NCBI GenBank assembly: GCA_027592135.1
Contig: JAQCIJ010000011.1
Coordinates: 1 to 33,540, forward strand
Source: a bacterium
Lineage (GTDB): Bacteria > Patescibacteriota > Gracilibacteria > Peribacterales > Peribacteraceae
DNA: 33,540 bases
Direction: 5' to 3'
A program made the position numbers and the translations under genes. A model generated the notes under the pieces. That model worked only from the letters and a program-made list of their open reading frames with translations. It ran no database searches and was not told where the DNA came from. Shown piece by piece: positions 1 to 8,421 of the stretch (positions are counted from its first letter, which is position 1; every line of letters starts with the position of its first letter).

Positions 1-3000
1 ACCATCAGAAATACAGCTACGCTTAGAGCTAGTAGTTTCAACGGTGGAATCATTGATACGAGTAACGAGACACAGACCAGTGTACTTTGTCCTACACCAA
101 ACCTTGCCATTACAAAGACCGTTAATAATAACACGATCAATCTCGGTGACGATGTTATCTACACAATAGAAGTAACGAACAATGGAACAGGACTGGCCGA
201 TGATGCTCAAGTCACCGATGCCATTCCAAACGGATTTACCTACAATGACGGTGCAAGTGATAGCCGTTGTAACCAAGTAGGAAGCAATGTGATCTGTGGA
301 CCTGTAGATCTTTCTGCAGGTGCAACAACAGAATTTGATCTCAACTTTACCGCAACCTACCCTGTTATCTGTGATAGCACAGTACCAAACAGAGCATATG
401 TAGAAGCACTCAACCACAGTATAGTTTACAGCAGCATTGTCGATGTGTACGTTACCTGTCCTCGTGCAGTCCTTGATATTACTAAGGTTGCGGACAAAAG
501 CACTGTAGAACACAACGATCTTGTAACATTCACCATAAATGTAGAAAACACGAGTGGTAATATTGCAAGAAACGTGGCCGTATCAGATACGATTCCAGAT
601 CACCTCATGTACTTGGATGCAAACTCTGACGCCGCATGTGCCCAAGTAGGAAGCGATGTAAAGTGTGGACCATTCGATCTTGCAGCAGGTACAAATCGTG
701 ATCTTGATCTCGTCTTTAAGGTTTTGGATACCGCTCCATGTGGAAGTACAATCGCAAACCTTGCCGATGTCAATGCAGACAATGCAGCACCATCTTGGTC
801 GAACCAAGAAGATATCACTGTGAACTGTCCACAACCTGGCATCAGTGTTCAGAAGATTGTAGACCTATCAACTCTTTCAGGAGGATCAGGTATACAGGAA
901 ATTGAGTATGCTATCGAAGTAAGCAACACAGGACTTGCAGACCTTACAAATATCGAAGTTCTCGATGCCATTCCTGCAGGGCTTAGCTACCTAGACGGTG
1001 TTAGCGACAGTCGTTGTGATGAAGTGTCAGGAAGCATTGAGTGTGACGAATCGCTTATCCTCCCTGGCCAAGATACAACGTTCATCATCACATTTGCAAT
1101 TGATACTGATACGTACTGTGGTCAGACATTTTCTAACTACGCTTCTGTCGTTTCAGATCAAACAACAAGCGTACTGACAAATACGGTAACCACAACTGTT
1201 AGCAACTGTCCTACAAACCCCAACTTCACAGCAACAAAGACTGCAAGTGAAACTACTGTAGAAATTGGTGATACATTCCACTACACAATCACACTCGAAA
1301 ATACTGGAAGTGCAGAACTTACAGGCCTCTGGATAATCGATCAGATTCCTGCAGGACTTACATTCATCGATGCAAGCCCAACAAACCCAGACTGTTTCCT
1401 TCAAGGAAACGCTGTAAAGTGTGGAGATGATCCTATCGCTATCGGAGCCACTGCCACCTATGACATCTACTTCACCGTAAACCACTACGCGCAGTGTGGA
1501 ACCATCGATAACATCGCTCAAATCCTCTTCCTTGGAAACAATCTAGACGAATACACGAACACCGAGCGTATCACTGTAGCGTGTCCTGATGCTGATCTTC
1601 AGGTAACCAAAATTGCCAGTGCAAGCGAAGTGAATATCGGAGACGTATTTCTTTACACAATACGTGTCAACAACATTAGTCCTATAGATGCTATCAATGT
1701 AAATGTCTTCGACAGTGTAATCGATGAACTCACTTTCCGATCAGATATCAGTTCTATTGAATGTAGTCTTGATCCTATCAATGATGAAATATCCTGTGGA
1801 TCTGTCAATATTGCAAGTGGTGGATATGCAGAATTCTTTGTGTACTTCGAGGTAAATAACTACGCAGTCTGTGGTTCTACGATCTACAACCAAGCAGAAG
1901 CAATTGCCGATAACGCAGGCCCTGCACTTTCAAACTCAGAAAGTGTAGACATCATCTGTAACACACCAGAAGCAGATCTTGAGATACAGAAAACAGGAGA
2001 TTCTCAGATTATGCGAGGAGACACACTAGTCTACCAGCTCCTTGTTACAAACAATGGGCCAGACGATGCAGAAAATGTTACGATTACCGACTTTGTTCCT
2101 GATGTTCAAATACAAGACACAAGCAACCGTACGAACCTTATCTTTAATGCAGCACAATCAGACAGTGCATGTTACCAAGCGGGAAACACGATTACCTGCC
2201 CAGGATTAGACATCGATGCAGGAGATGACCTTCTTATTAACGTAGCATTCGATGTGCCATTCAACGCTCACTGTGCCAAACCTATAAGAAACTACGTAGA
2301 AGTATGGGCTACAACATTTGACCCAATCAGTGCTAATAACGAAGACGAGCACTACGCAACTGTTATCTGTGCTACCAACACATTGAACATCCAAAAAGTT
2401 GGACCACCAATTGTTCGTAAAGGAGATCTCATTACCTACACAGTACGTGTTGAAAATAACCTCGGATACGACACAACGCGGAACCGAATGATTGACCCAA
2501 TCCCCGGTCACTTAGACTACGTCAGTGCAAACGACTCTAGTTGCTACAAAGAGACACAGACGAACGAAGTTATCTGTGGAGAATTCGATCTAGCCGCAGG
2601 AGACTTCATCGAGTTTCAACTAACATTCCGCGTAAAGAATACTGCAATCTGTAACCGCAACATCATAAACATTGCAGACGTATGGTCCAACCACCCAGGA
2701 GTGAACCCAGAGTGGAGTAACGCCGTAAGTACAAAGGTACTCTGTGATGCAGTGCTCGTAATCAGCAAGACGGATCACCGTACAACTGTAAGTCCAGGAC
2801 AATCAATGCTCTATGAAGTACTTGTAACCAATACATCAAGCTCTGATGCAACAACGGTGACAATAGTAGATACACTTCCAAGTAACTTCGTATTCTCCAA
2901 TGCTAGTGCTGGAGGCGTATACAATGCATCTAGTCGCACAGTGACTTGGGTAATTGATATCGATGCATTCGATACAGAGATTCTCTCTGTATCAGGAGCA

Positions 3001-5097
3001 GCAAACGCAAACGCGCAAAGTGGCAATACGCTTCTCAACCAAGTATGTATCCAAAATGGTGCATGTGCTAGTGATACTACTACTGTAACGGGCAATCAGA
3101 CTCCAATCTTTAGAATCGTAAAGACGGACCACCGTTCTACGGTTAAACCTGGCGAGACACTTACGTACGAAATCGTCGTAAGTAACATCAGTAATACTGA
3201 TGCTCCTACTGTAGAAGTTATCGATACCTTGCCACAGCACGTAACATTCGTCAGCGCGAACGGTGGTGGGGTATTCAATAACAACGGAAAAGTACGATGG
3301 ACTGGCGGACTAGACGCTAACTCATCTGTCATTCTCGAAGTAGTAGTAACAGTCGATGCAACAGCTCCAGATAACTTCTTCCTTCTAAACCAGGTAGAAA
3401 TCACTGGAGGTCCATCTGATGACGATATCACAAAGGTGGTACTCGACCCTATCGCAGAAGGATGTATCGACATTAAGAAGGAGACATTCACTGCAGAAGG
3501 AACTCCTCTTACTCCGGTGACACAATTCACCTTCACGCTTGATGGTGGAACACAGACTGTCCTCAACAACAGCCTTGGAAACGCTAGGTTCATAAACGTT
3601 CCAGTGGGTAACCACACAATTACCGAAACAATTCCTGCTGGTTGGACACAAGAGAATGTGACACCAGCCGGAGGAATAGTATCTGTACCTGCAGGAAGCA
3701 CATGTGCAACAGTGACATTCAAGAATAAGCAAGTTGCTGTAGGAACTGCTCAGTTTACTATCTCAAAGACAGATAACCTCGCAACTGCAGAGCCAGGAGA
3801 TACTCTCACCTACAGAATGGAGATTAGAAACATCTCTACTATCGATGCGACAAACGTCGAAGTAAAAGATACCGTTCCTGATTACACAGAGTTCATCTCT
3901 GCAAGTGACGGTGGAAGCAAAAATGGAAACACGGTAACTTGGGTCTTTCCTATCGCAGCTGGAGCAACAAAGAGCTTCGAGATGAGGGTAAACATTGAGG
4001 AAAACGCCGACGACGGCGATGTAATCTTCAACCAAGTAAGAATCACTAATGGTCCATCTGCTACAGATACCACACGTATCGAAGACGATAATGATAATGA
4101 TGATGATGATGATAATGATGATAATGATGATGACGATACTGATATTCGTGTAACCATCAACGACGATCCAGATCCAATCGATATCTGTAACGACGACGAT
4201 CTCGAATACGAAATCCGCCTCACCAACTCCTCAAACTCTAACGAAGAAGTAGATGTGATTGCTATCATCGATAGCGATACCGACTACCAAAGCTCGAGCG
4301 ATGGTGGAAAAGAAAAGAGTGGAGATCGTGTCGAGTGGGATAATGTAAAGGTGAACCGTAACTCAAACCGCACATTGCGCCTTCGTGTCCGTGTCGAAAG
4401 CGGTGCACGAGATGGTGATACACTACGACTTCGTGTCGGAGTAAGTGACGGTGACGAAGACACCGAAGTGACCAGAGTACGCAACAATGGTTGTGCTGAT
4501 GATGATGACGAGGGTACTCCTTCTACTACTACTCCAGACCTTACCATCGATAAAACGGCAAACACCTCAGAAGCACTTGCAGGAAGTTCCGTATCGTACA
4601 CCATCACTATCCGCAACACTGGTGGATCTGACATCTCTGATGCCATCCTTACCGATGACTACCCAGAACAGTACGTAGACATTACCGATACAGGTGGAGG
4701 ATCTGATGCTGGAGGACGCCTCACATGGAACCTTGGAACACTTCGGTCTAACTCTACAACAGTCGTACGATACAACGTGCGCCTAAAGCCAGGAGTGACT
4801 CGTGGAACAACAATCCGCAACACAGCAACTGTACGCAGTGGAACCATCACCAGAACGGATGACCACGTGATCGTTGTCCCTACGCCACCACAAACAGGAC
4901 TGGGAGGATTTATAAAGAGTCTTACACAGTCCGAAAGTTACCTCTCAGAAGTAAACACTGAAACCTCTACACTTGTAGCAGTAGTGCCTCAGCAAAGAGA
5001 AGTAAGCGCTACAACCCTTCCACTCGTGATATGGATCACGACAATGCTCACAGGACTTGGTATGGGTGGAATGTTCGGACGAAAGTTCTTGTTCTAA
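1..5097 (+). CDS. Giant DUF11-repeat surface protein, 5' end outside window
   Basis: The frame is open from base 1, so the gene begins upstream; the first in-window ATG (289) is internal. About 1,698 residues are visible. Tandem DUF11 (isopeptide/CARDB-like beta-sandwich) units start near nt 100, 466, 838, 1222, 1591, 1972, 2380, 2749, 3103 and 3745, each opening with a [L/I]xIxKT-type strand, and two more follow after 4140. The first seven carry four spaced Cys each, probably two disulfides; later ones mostly lack them. A SpaA/prealbumin-like domain (GNHTITETIPAGW) lies at about 3460-3732. A run of Asp/Asn codons at 4081-4140 forms an acidic spacer. The C-terminus has PQTG (4888-4899), a roughly 40-residue linker, one hydrophobic segment and a short GRKFLF tail. 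This is probably a long stalk-like exported protein anchored by its C-terminus. Ligand and role are unknown. Confidence 0.9.
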   Translation, partial: TIRNTATLRASSFNGGIIDTSNETQTSVLCPTPNLAITKTVNNNTINLGDDVIYTIEVTNNGTGLADDAQVTDAIPNGFTYNDGASDSRCNQVGSNVICGPVDLSAGATTEFDLNFTATYPVICDSTVPNRAYVEALNHSIVYSSIVDVYVTCPRAVLDITKVADKSTVEHNDLVTFTINVENTSGNIARNVAVSDTIPDHLMYLDANSDAACAQVGSDVKCGPFDLAAGTNRDLDLVFKVLDTAPCGSTIANLADVNADNAAPSWSNQEDITVNCPQPGISVQKIVDLSTLSGGSGIQEIEYAIEVSNTGLADLTNIEVLDAIPAGLSYLDGVSDSRCDEVSGSIECDESLILPGQDTTFIITFAIDTDTYCGQTFSNYASVVSDQTTSVLTNTVTTTVSNCPTNPNFTATKTASETTVEIGDTFHYTITLENTGSAELTGLWIIDQIPAGLTFIDASPTNPDCFLQGNAVKCGDDPIAIGATATYDIYFTVNHYAQCGTIDNIAQILFLGNNLDEYTNTERITVACPDADLQVTKIASASEVNIGDVFLYTIRVNNISPIDAINVNVFDSVIDELTFRSDISSIECSLDPINDEISCGSVNIASGGYAEFFVYFEVNNYAVCGSTIYNQAEAIADNAGPALSNSESVDIICNTPEADLEIQKTGDSQIMRGDTLVYQLLVTNNGPDDAENVTITDFVPDVQIQDTSNRTNLIFNAAQSDSACYQAGNTITCPGLDIDAGDDLLINVAFDVPFNAHCAKPIRNYVEVWATTFDPISANNEDEHYATVICATNTLNIQKVGPPIVRKGDLITYTVRVENNLGYDTTRNRMIDPIPGHLDYVSANDSSCYKETQTNEVICGEFDLAAGDFIEFQLTFRVKNTAICNRNIINIADVWSNHPGVNPEWSNAVSTKVLCDAVLVISKTDHRTTVSPGQSMLYEVLVTNTSSSDATTVTIVDTLPSNFVFSNASAGGVYNASSRTVTWVIDIDAFDTEILSVSGAANANAQSGNTLLNQVCIQNGACASDTTTVTGNQTPIFRIVKTDHRSTVKPGETLTYEIVVSNISNTDAPTVEVIDTLPQHVTFVSANGGGVFNNNGKVRWTGGLDANSSVILEVVVTVDATAPDNFFLLNQVEITGGPSDDDITKVVLDPIAEGCIDIKKETFTAEGTPLTPVTQFTFTLDGGTQTVLNNSLGNARFINVPVGNHTITETIPAGWTQENVTPAGGIVSVPAGSTCATVTFKNKQVAVGTAQFTISKTDNLATAEPGDTLTYRMEIRNISTIDATNVEVKDTVPDYTEFISASDGGSKNGNTVTWVFPIAAGATKSFEMRVNIEENADDGDVIFNQVRITNGPSATDTTRIEDDNDNDDDDDNDDNDDDDTDIRVTINDDPDPIDICNDDDLEYEIRLTNSSNSNEEVDVIAIIDSDTDYQSSSDGGKEKSGDRVEWDNVKVNRNSNRTLRLRVRVESGARDGDTLRLRVGVSDGDEDTEVTRVRNNGCADDDDEGTPSTTTPDLTIDKTANTSEALAGSSVSYTITIRNTGGSDISDAILTDDYPEQYVDITDTGGGSDAGGRLTWNLGTLRSNSTTVVRYNVRLKPGVTRGTTIRNTATVRSGTITRTDDHVIVVPTPPQTGLGGFIKSLTQSESYLSEVNTETSTLVAVVPQQREVSATTLPLVIWITTMLTGLGMGGMFGRKFLF
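4081..4140 (+). repeat. GAT/AAT trinucleotide repeat coding an acidic spacer
   Basis: The segment is almost entirely GAT, AAT and GAC codons and encodes about 20 Asp/Asn residues between two DUF11 units. It may be a flexible or calcium-binding linker. Unit changes of 3 bp would keep the frame, so length variation between strains is plausible. Confidence 0.8.
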
Positions 5098-5186
5098 AGA
5101 AAGAAACCGAAGAATCCGAAGAGTCCAAGGAAAACGAAGTACCTAGGATTCCTCGGTTTCCTCGGTTTCTTCGGATTCCTTTCTTC
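5093..5186. terminator. Long imperfect palindrome between convergent genes
   Basis: The left arm is purine-rich (repeated CCGAAGAAT/CCGAAGAGT words) and the right arm is its imperfect complement (CTCGGTTTC, TTCGGATTCC), centred on CCTAGG near 5141. It fills the whole gap between the DUF11 gene (+) and pth (-), so a bidirectional transcription-ending hairpin is the simplest reading. There is no clean T-run, and the arms also look like degenerate 8-9 bp tandem repeats. Confidence 0.5.
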
Positions 5187-5733
5187 ACGTATCCCCTAAT
5201 ACAAACCCCTCAATCATCTTCGGAAGTCCTACAAAACTCTCGCGTAGGGTATCCATCTCTTCCGTCATAAATGTGCTAAGAACCCAATTACTCAGATCTT
5301 GCCCTACAGGAGGCCCACCAAGTCCAATACGGATACGGGGAAAGTCTTCTCCGTAAATATCCACAATAGACTTTAAGCCATTGTGTGTCCCAGGTCCCCC
5401 CTTCATCCGTAAACGCAATTCCCCAAGAGGGATATCGATATCATCAGATAAAATAAGTACCTGAGTATCTGGGGCAAGCTTGTAAAAATCTACAAGCTTA
5501 CGAACACTATCACCAGACAAGTTCATAAATGTTTTGGGCTTTACAAGTAATACAGGAGCTATGCCTACGCGTGCCTCTTGGATAAACGCATCAAACTTTT
5601 GCTTATCCTGCCAGTCGCCCTGGCCAAACTCTTCGCTTAACGTATCGATCGCAAGATACCCTGCATTGTGTCGAGTGCGCTCATACTGAGCTCCAGGATT
5701 TCCCAAGCCAAAAATAACGAGAATAGGTTTCAC
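5185..5733 (-). CDS. pth: Peptidyl-tRNA hydrolase
   Basis: This cytosolic enzyme cleaves the ester bond of peptidyl-tRNAs that drop off ribosomes and recycles the tRNA. The 182-residue protein has the usual family length and motifs: GLGNPG (Asn12), RHNAG with the catalytic His22, PKTFMNLSG, DDIDIPLG (Asp97/98) and KGGPGTHNGLKS (Asn118). The start is GTG, fixed by the MKPILVIFGLGNPG N-terminus and by an extended -10 box that leaves only 6 nt before GTG, so the mRNA is probably leaderless. The stop is TGA, the only clear TGA stop in the window, which shows that UGA is a stop codon here. It lies 7 bp after the membrane/HEPN-like gene but has its own promoter. Confidence 0.97.
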   Translation of the reverse strand: MKPILVIFGLGNPGAQYERTRHNAGYLAIDTLSEEFGQGDWQDKQKFDAFIQEARVGIAPVLLVKPKTFMNLSGDSVRKLVDFYKLAPDTQVLILSDDIDIPLGELRLRMKGGPGTHNGLKSIVDIYGEDFPRIRIGLGGPPVGQDLSNWVLSTFMTEEMDTLRESFVGLPKMIEGFVLGDT

Positions 5734-5739
5734 AAAAAA

Positions 5740-5748
5740 ATTATAACA
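5740..5748 (-). promoter_or_regulatory. Extended -10 promoter of pth (leaderless)
   Basis: On the minus strand TGTTATAAT is a perfect extended -10 element. It ends 6 nt before the GTG start of pth, so transcription should begin at or next to the start codon. Its TAA is also the stop codon of the upstream gene. Confidence 0.75.
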
Positions 5749-6118
5749 GAGAACGCGTCGCTTTTAGTAGCGCTTCGGTAGCTTTCGTAGCCTCGCGTTC
5801 AGACACAACTATCTGTGGCTCATGGGCTATACGATTACGAAGCTTGTGCGCATTCCATACAGGTTGTTCGTTCGGTAATTTTGATCCATGCGTTCTCAGC
5901 AACTCCGCCATAGATCCCTGTACTCCTAACGACTTGAGCGCTTCATGAAGCACCTTGTCTGCCTCGAGTACTCTCTTAGCTTGGTCTTTCACTGATGGAA
6001 TATGATTGATAAGTGACTGAATACGAGAGCGTGCATGAATAGGAATTCTTTTTTTTCTCGAGAGCATAAAAAACACCACCATGAGCACAAGCGCGATAAT
6101 AGCTATAAGATATTCCAT
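5741..6118 (-). CDS. Single-pass membrane protein with HEPN-like RxxxxH motif
   Basis: 125 residues. An N-terminal transmembrane helix (residues 3-19) is followed by a basic stretch and a helical soluble domain. Near the C-terminus WNAHKLRNRIAHEP contains R-x4-H, the pattern of HEPN domains, many of which are RNases, others inactive. The upstream gene stops 2 nt before this ATG, so the two are almost certainly co-transcribed. Its TAA stop lies inside the -10 box of pth. HEPN assignment is by motif only and RNase activity is not shown. Without a structure it could equally be a CPR-specific scaffold protein. Confidence 0.8.
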   Translation of the reverse strand: MEYLIAIIALVLMVVFFMLSRKKRIPIHARSRIQSLINHIPSVKDQAKRVLEADKVLHEALKSLGVQGSMAELLRTHGSKLPNEQPVWNAHKLRNRIAHEPQIVVSEREATKATEALLKATRSLL

Positions 6119-6120
6119 AG

Positions 6121-6741
6121 CTACTCGTCGTCATCTTCGTATTCATCATCGTCGTCGGCGCTATTGAATTGTTCGAGGCTTACCTCACGTGCAACAATTT
6201 GAGCCAAAATATCCTGTACATGTTTTGCATCTGTAAGATTTTTACCATGTAAGTATCCCTCCATGGACTGCAAAATAATTGCTTCGATTGCACGAGGATT
6301 TTTAACACTATCCATAGAAAGTACACTCCCTGATGATATTTTTTCTACGCCGATAGTTCCAAAACGCATCACTGTTCCCATCAGTCCCTGGATCTCATAA
6401 CTTACTCCTTGAATATCGCTATACAGCACTCTGGTAGATTGGCGATGAAACCAACCATGCCATTCCACATCGATGATTCCTTGGTTGGTAATAATCCACG
6501 CATCGAGATAGTAATCATAAAAACTGCGTAATGCCCACACTAGAGTAGCAATACTAGAAAGTGCAGAAGCGTAAAATATAAACGTGTTCTGGATAAAAGC
6601 AAATACGGCCCACGCAAAACCAAATGCAAGAACTGGCCAGAACAAATACTTCAAACCAAGTATCCAGTGCTTGTGCACTACTGTGATGATTTCTTCATCA
6701 TCATCAACATGTCGGTGGAAGTGCTTTTGACCTACGAGCAT
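6121..6741 (-). CDS. Membrane protein with bacterial PH-like (YdbT/DUF304) domain
   Basis: 206 residues from the chosen ATG. It has two transmembrane helices (about residues 29-50 and 53-70), then a PH-like segment (YYLDAWIITNQGIIDVEW...RFGTIGVEKISSG) typical of the bPH2/DUF304 family, then a helix and a very acidic tail (DDDDEYEDDDE). The frame opens 19 codons further upstream, but a TATAAT box ends exactly 6 nt before this ATG, so the shorter form is preferred. It is first in an apparent operon with the HEPN-like protein and is divergent from lepB. The family is membrane-associated with no firmly known biochemical role. Confidence 0.85.
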   Translation of the reverse strand: MLVGQKHFHRHVDDDEEIITVVHKHWILGLKYLFWPVLAFGFAWAVFAFIQNTFIFYASALSSIATLVWALRSFYDYYLDAWIITNQGIIDVEWHGWFHRQSTRVLYSDIQGVSYEIQGLMGTVMRFGTIGVEKISSGSVLSMDSVKNPRAIEAIILQSMEGYLHGKNLTDAKHVQDILAQIVAREVSLEQFNSADDDDEYEDDDE

Positions 6742-6747
6742 GTTTTT

Positions 6748-6753
6748 ATTATA
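6748..6753 (-). promoter_or_regulatory. -10 box of the PH-like gene (leaderless)
   Basis: TATAAT on the minus strand, six nucleotides upstream of the ATG at 6741. No convincing -35 is visible. The spacing implies a transcript starting at the initiation codon. Confidence 0.65.
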
Positions 6754-6760
6754 GAGGAAA

Positions 6761-6790
6761 TTGGGAATTTGGGAACTTTCACCGTATACT
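6761..6790 (+). promoter_or_regulatory. Promoter of lepB (near-leaderless)
   Basis: TATACT at 6785-6790 ends 7 nt before the ATG at 6798. TTGGGA at 6761-6766 could serve as -35 with an 18 bp spacer. The TTGGGA word is duplicated eight bases later, forming two copies of an 8 bp repeat. Confidence 0.55.
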
Positions 6791-6797
6791 CTTTGCA

Positions 6798-7424
6798 ATG
6801 AAATCCGCTAAACAACACGGTCTCTGGTTCCACTTGTTCGATGTTTTACTCAACATTGTCATCATAGTGGGTGTTGTAGCGGTCATTCGTACATTTTTGG
6901 TTTCACCATTTCAGGTAGAAGGAAACTCTATGCTGTCTACCTTGGAACACAAAGAGTACATTATAATTAATAAACTGGCCTATCATATCGGATCTCCAGA
7001 AAGAGGAGATGTTGTCATATTTCGACCACCAAATGACCCAAAGCGCCCTTACGTTAAGCGTATTATCGGTGTGCCAGGTGATTACATCACCATTGAAGAT
7101 GGGTATGTGTCTATTCAACCAAAAGAATCCGATACACTTACAACTATTGATGAATCCTACTTAAACAGTAAAAACCTCGGGCGAACATATCAGGCACCTC
7201 CAAGCTCTGGAAACACGGATTTCATTCCGTATACCGTCCCTGAAGGGCGATATTTCCTCTTAGGAGATAACCGCCAGGGAAGCCTAGATAGTCGCAGTTT
7301 TCGCGATGAATCGGGGGAAGATATCCCCTACGTAGAAGAAGACAGCATACTGGGCAGAGTGTGGCTTATCGCCTTGCCAATTCGAAAGATACACGCTCTA
7401 GAAACTCCGATCTATGACCTCTAA
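6798..7424 (+). CDS. lepB: Signal peptidase I
   Basis: This membrane-anchored serine protease removes signal peptides from exported proteins. The 208-residue protein has one N-terminal transmembrane helix (about 12-32), the catalytic Ser44 in GNSML, the general-base Lys87 in YVKRIIGVPGD, and the conserved GDNRxxSxDSR block near residue 155. There is an insert of about 30 residues between the Lys box and the GDN box, as in many Gram-positive-type enzymes. Likely clients in this window are the DUF11 and SLH proteins, which carry signal peptides. A rho-independent terminator follows. Confidence 0.97.
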   Translation: MKSAKQHGLWFHLFDVLLNIVIIVGVVAVIRTFLVSPFQVEGNSMLSTLEHKEYIIINKLAYHIGSPERGDVVIFRPPNDPKRPYVKRIIGVPGDYITIEDGYVSIQPKESDTLTTIDESYLNSKNLGRTYQAPPSSGNTDFIPYTVPEGRYFLLGDNRQGSLDSRSFRDESGEDIPYVEEDSILGRVWLIALPIRKIHALETPIYDL

Positions 7425-7439
7425 TATGTACGGATTTCC

Positions 7440-7467
7440 TTGCACACACGTACAAGAAGAGTATAAT
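7440..7467 (+). promoter_or_regulatory. Promoter upstream of secE
   Basis: TTGCAC (7440-7445), a 16 bp spacer and a perfect TATAAT (7462-7467). The expected start near 7474 lies only a few bases before the terminator hairpin at 7480, an odd arrangement discussed in the findings. Confidence 0.6.
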
Positions 7468-7479
7468 ACTGATATACCA

Positions 7480-7498
7480 CCCCTCTGAGGGGTTTTTT
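7480..7498 (+). terminator. Rho-independent terminator
   Basis: A perfect 5 bp GC-rich stem CCCCT/AGGGG with a 3 nt loop is followed directly by six T. It should end lepB transcription and may also attenuate transcripts entering secE. Confidence 0.8.
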
Positions 7499-7516
7499 AT
7501 TACGGAAATCTCTACT

Positions 7517-7699
7517 ATGGGAACGTATATCAACGAAGCCATCACAGAACTTAGACATGTCCGTTGGCCTACCCGCCAACAAGCTATCCGTCTTTCGGTT
7601 ATTACTATTGGATTCACTACAGCTGTAGCGATTGCCTTTGGTGGTATCGACTACGTCTTAAACCAAATCGTTAAAGTCCTTCTCTCACTCACTTACTAA
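7517..7699 (+). CDS. secE: Preprotein translocase subunit SecE
   Basis: 60 residues, the short single-helix bacterial form that clamps SecY in the SecYEG channel. The cytoplasmic part has the family signature ELRHVRWPTRQQA, and a hydrophobic helix follows (about residues 26-46). It stands directly before nusG, the conserved bacterial order, with 7 bp between them. There is no Shine-Dalgarno sequence at the ATG. Confidence 0.95.
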   Translation: MGTYINEAITELRHVRWPTRQQAIRLSVITIGFTTAVAIAFGGIDYVLNQIVKVLLSLTY

Positions 7700-7706
7700 A
7701 CAGATT

Positions 7707-8252
7707 ATGGGAAAGCAAGACCCAACCGCAGGAAGAAACTGGTATGTTGTTCACACATACTCTGGATATGAAGATGCTGTAAAAGAGGCACTTGTACAGC
7801 GTATTGAAAGCTTTGGAATGGGTGACTATATCTTCGATATTCAAGTTCCTAAAGAAAAGCAACTTACGTTCCGTAAAGGAGAACCAATAGAGGAAGAGAA
7901 AAAGCTTTTCCCTGGTTATGTTCTTGTGGACATGACTGTGACTGACGAAAGTTGGTACTTAGTGCGTAATACACCTAACGTAACAGGATTTGTAGGCTCT
8001 GGAAACATTCCAGTACCTGTAACTCCAGAAGAGTTCGGTGTTATCGAACGCAGAGTTGGAGAACAAGAAGCCAAGTTTAAATCAGACTTCCAAGTTGGTG
8101 ACCTTGTGGTTATCGTCGATGGACCATTTAAAAACTATGATGGAACTGTTGATGGTGTGGATATCAACAAGGGAAAGATTACTGTTAATGTTCTGATCTT
8201 CGACCGAGAAACACCTGTAGAGCTCGACTTTACACAGGCGAAGAAGAAGTAG
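7707..8252 (+). CDS. nusG: Transcription termination/antitermination factor NusG
   Basis: 181 residues, normal length. The NGN domain (NWYVVHTYSGYEDAVK to about residue 115) binds the RNA polymerase clamp. The KOW domain is near residues 130-165 (GDLVVIVDGPFKNYDGTV). NusG couples transcription to translation and affects pausing. It is co-transcribed with secE. The usual next genes rplK-rplA are absent; a gene-free stretch and the convergent murJ follow. Confidence 0.97.
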   Translation: MGKQDPTAGRNWYVVHTYSGYEDAVKEALVQRIESFGMGDYIFDIQVPKEKQLTFRKGEPIEEEKKLFPGYVLVDMTVTDESWYLVRNTPNVTGFVGSGNIPVPVTPEEFGVIERRVGEQEAKFKSDFQVGDLVVIVDGPFKNYDGTVDGVDINKGKITVNVLIFDRETPVELDFTQAKKK

Positions 8253-8405
8253 TTTGTAGTTAGAATACGCACTACAACGCCGCACAAAAACAGTGTAAAG
8301 ATACTGGCAGGAGGTAAAAATTACTGATACTAAAGAGGAAAAGTGGAATTCTTTTGCAGTCATTCGATAAAACTGTTGTTAAAATGAACAACAGTTATTC
8401 GTAAA
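8253..8405. other. Gene-free interval between nusG and murJ
   Basis: It holds a 7 bp inverted repeat just after nusG (TTGTAGT...ACTACAA, about 8254-8277), an isolated AGGAGGT near 8310, and the hairpin at 8371-8396. No ORF of reasonable length or recognisable similarity was found, and no trace of rplK was seen. Confidence 0.6.
8371..8396. terminator. Hairpin between convergent nusG and murJ
   Basis: A perfect 10 bp stem (AACTGTTGTT / AACAACAGTT) with a 6 nt loop lies between two convergent genes. There is no T-run on either side, so it is a likely but not canonical bidirectional terminator. Confidence 0.55.
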
Positions 8406-8421
8406 TTATTCATTATTCATT
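8406..8421 (-). repeat. Heptad repeat at the 3' end of murJ
   Basis: TTATTCA occurs twice in tandem plus a partial copy. It includes the murJ stop codon and encodes the last residues (MNNE). It resembles the other 7-8 bp arrays in the window. Confidence 0.6.

Noticed and set aside
3096-4646. Long open frames on the minus strand inside the DUF11 gene
   Set aside because: They are antisense shadows of a Thr/Asn/Asp-rich repeat gene with strong codon bias. They have no promoter or protein-like pattern of their own.
5185-5187. UGA recoded as glycine (code 25)
   Set aside because: pth ends with TGA at the normal family length, and no conserved gene here is interrupted by in-frame TGA.
8253-8405. 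Remnant of rplK after nusG
   Set aside because: None of the frames in this interval resembles L11; the nusG-rplK link is simply broken here.
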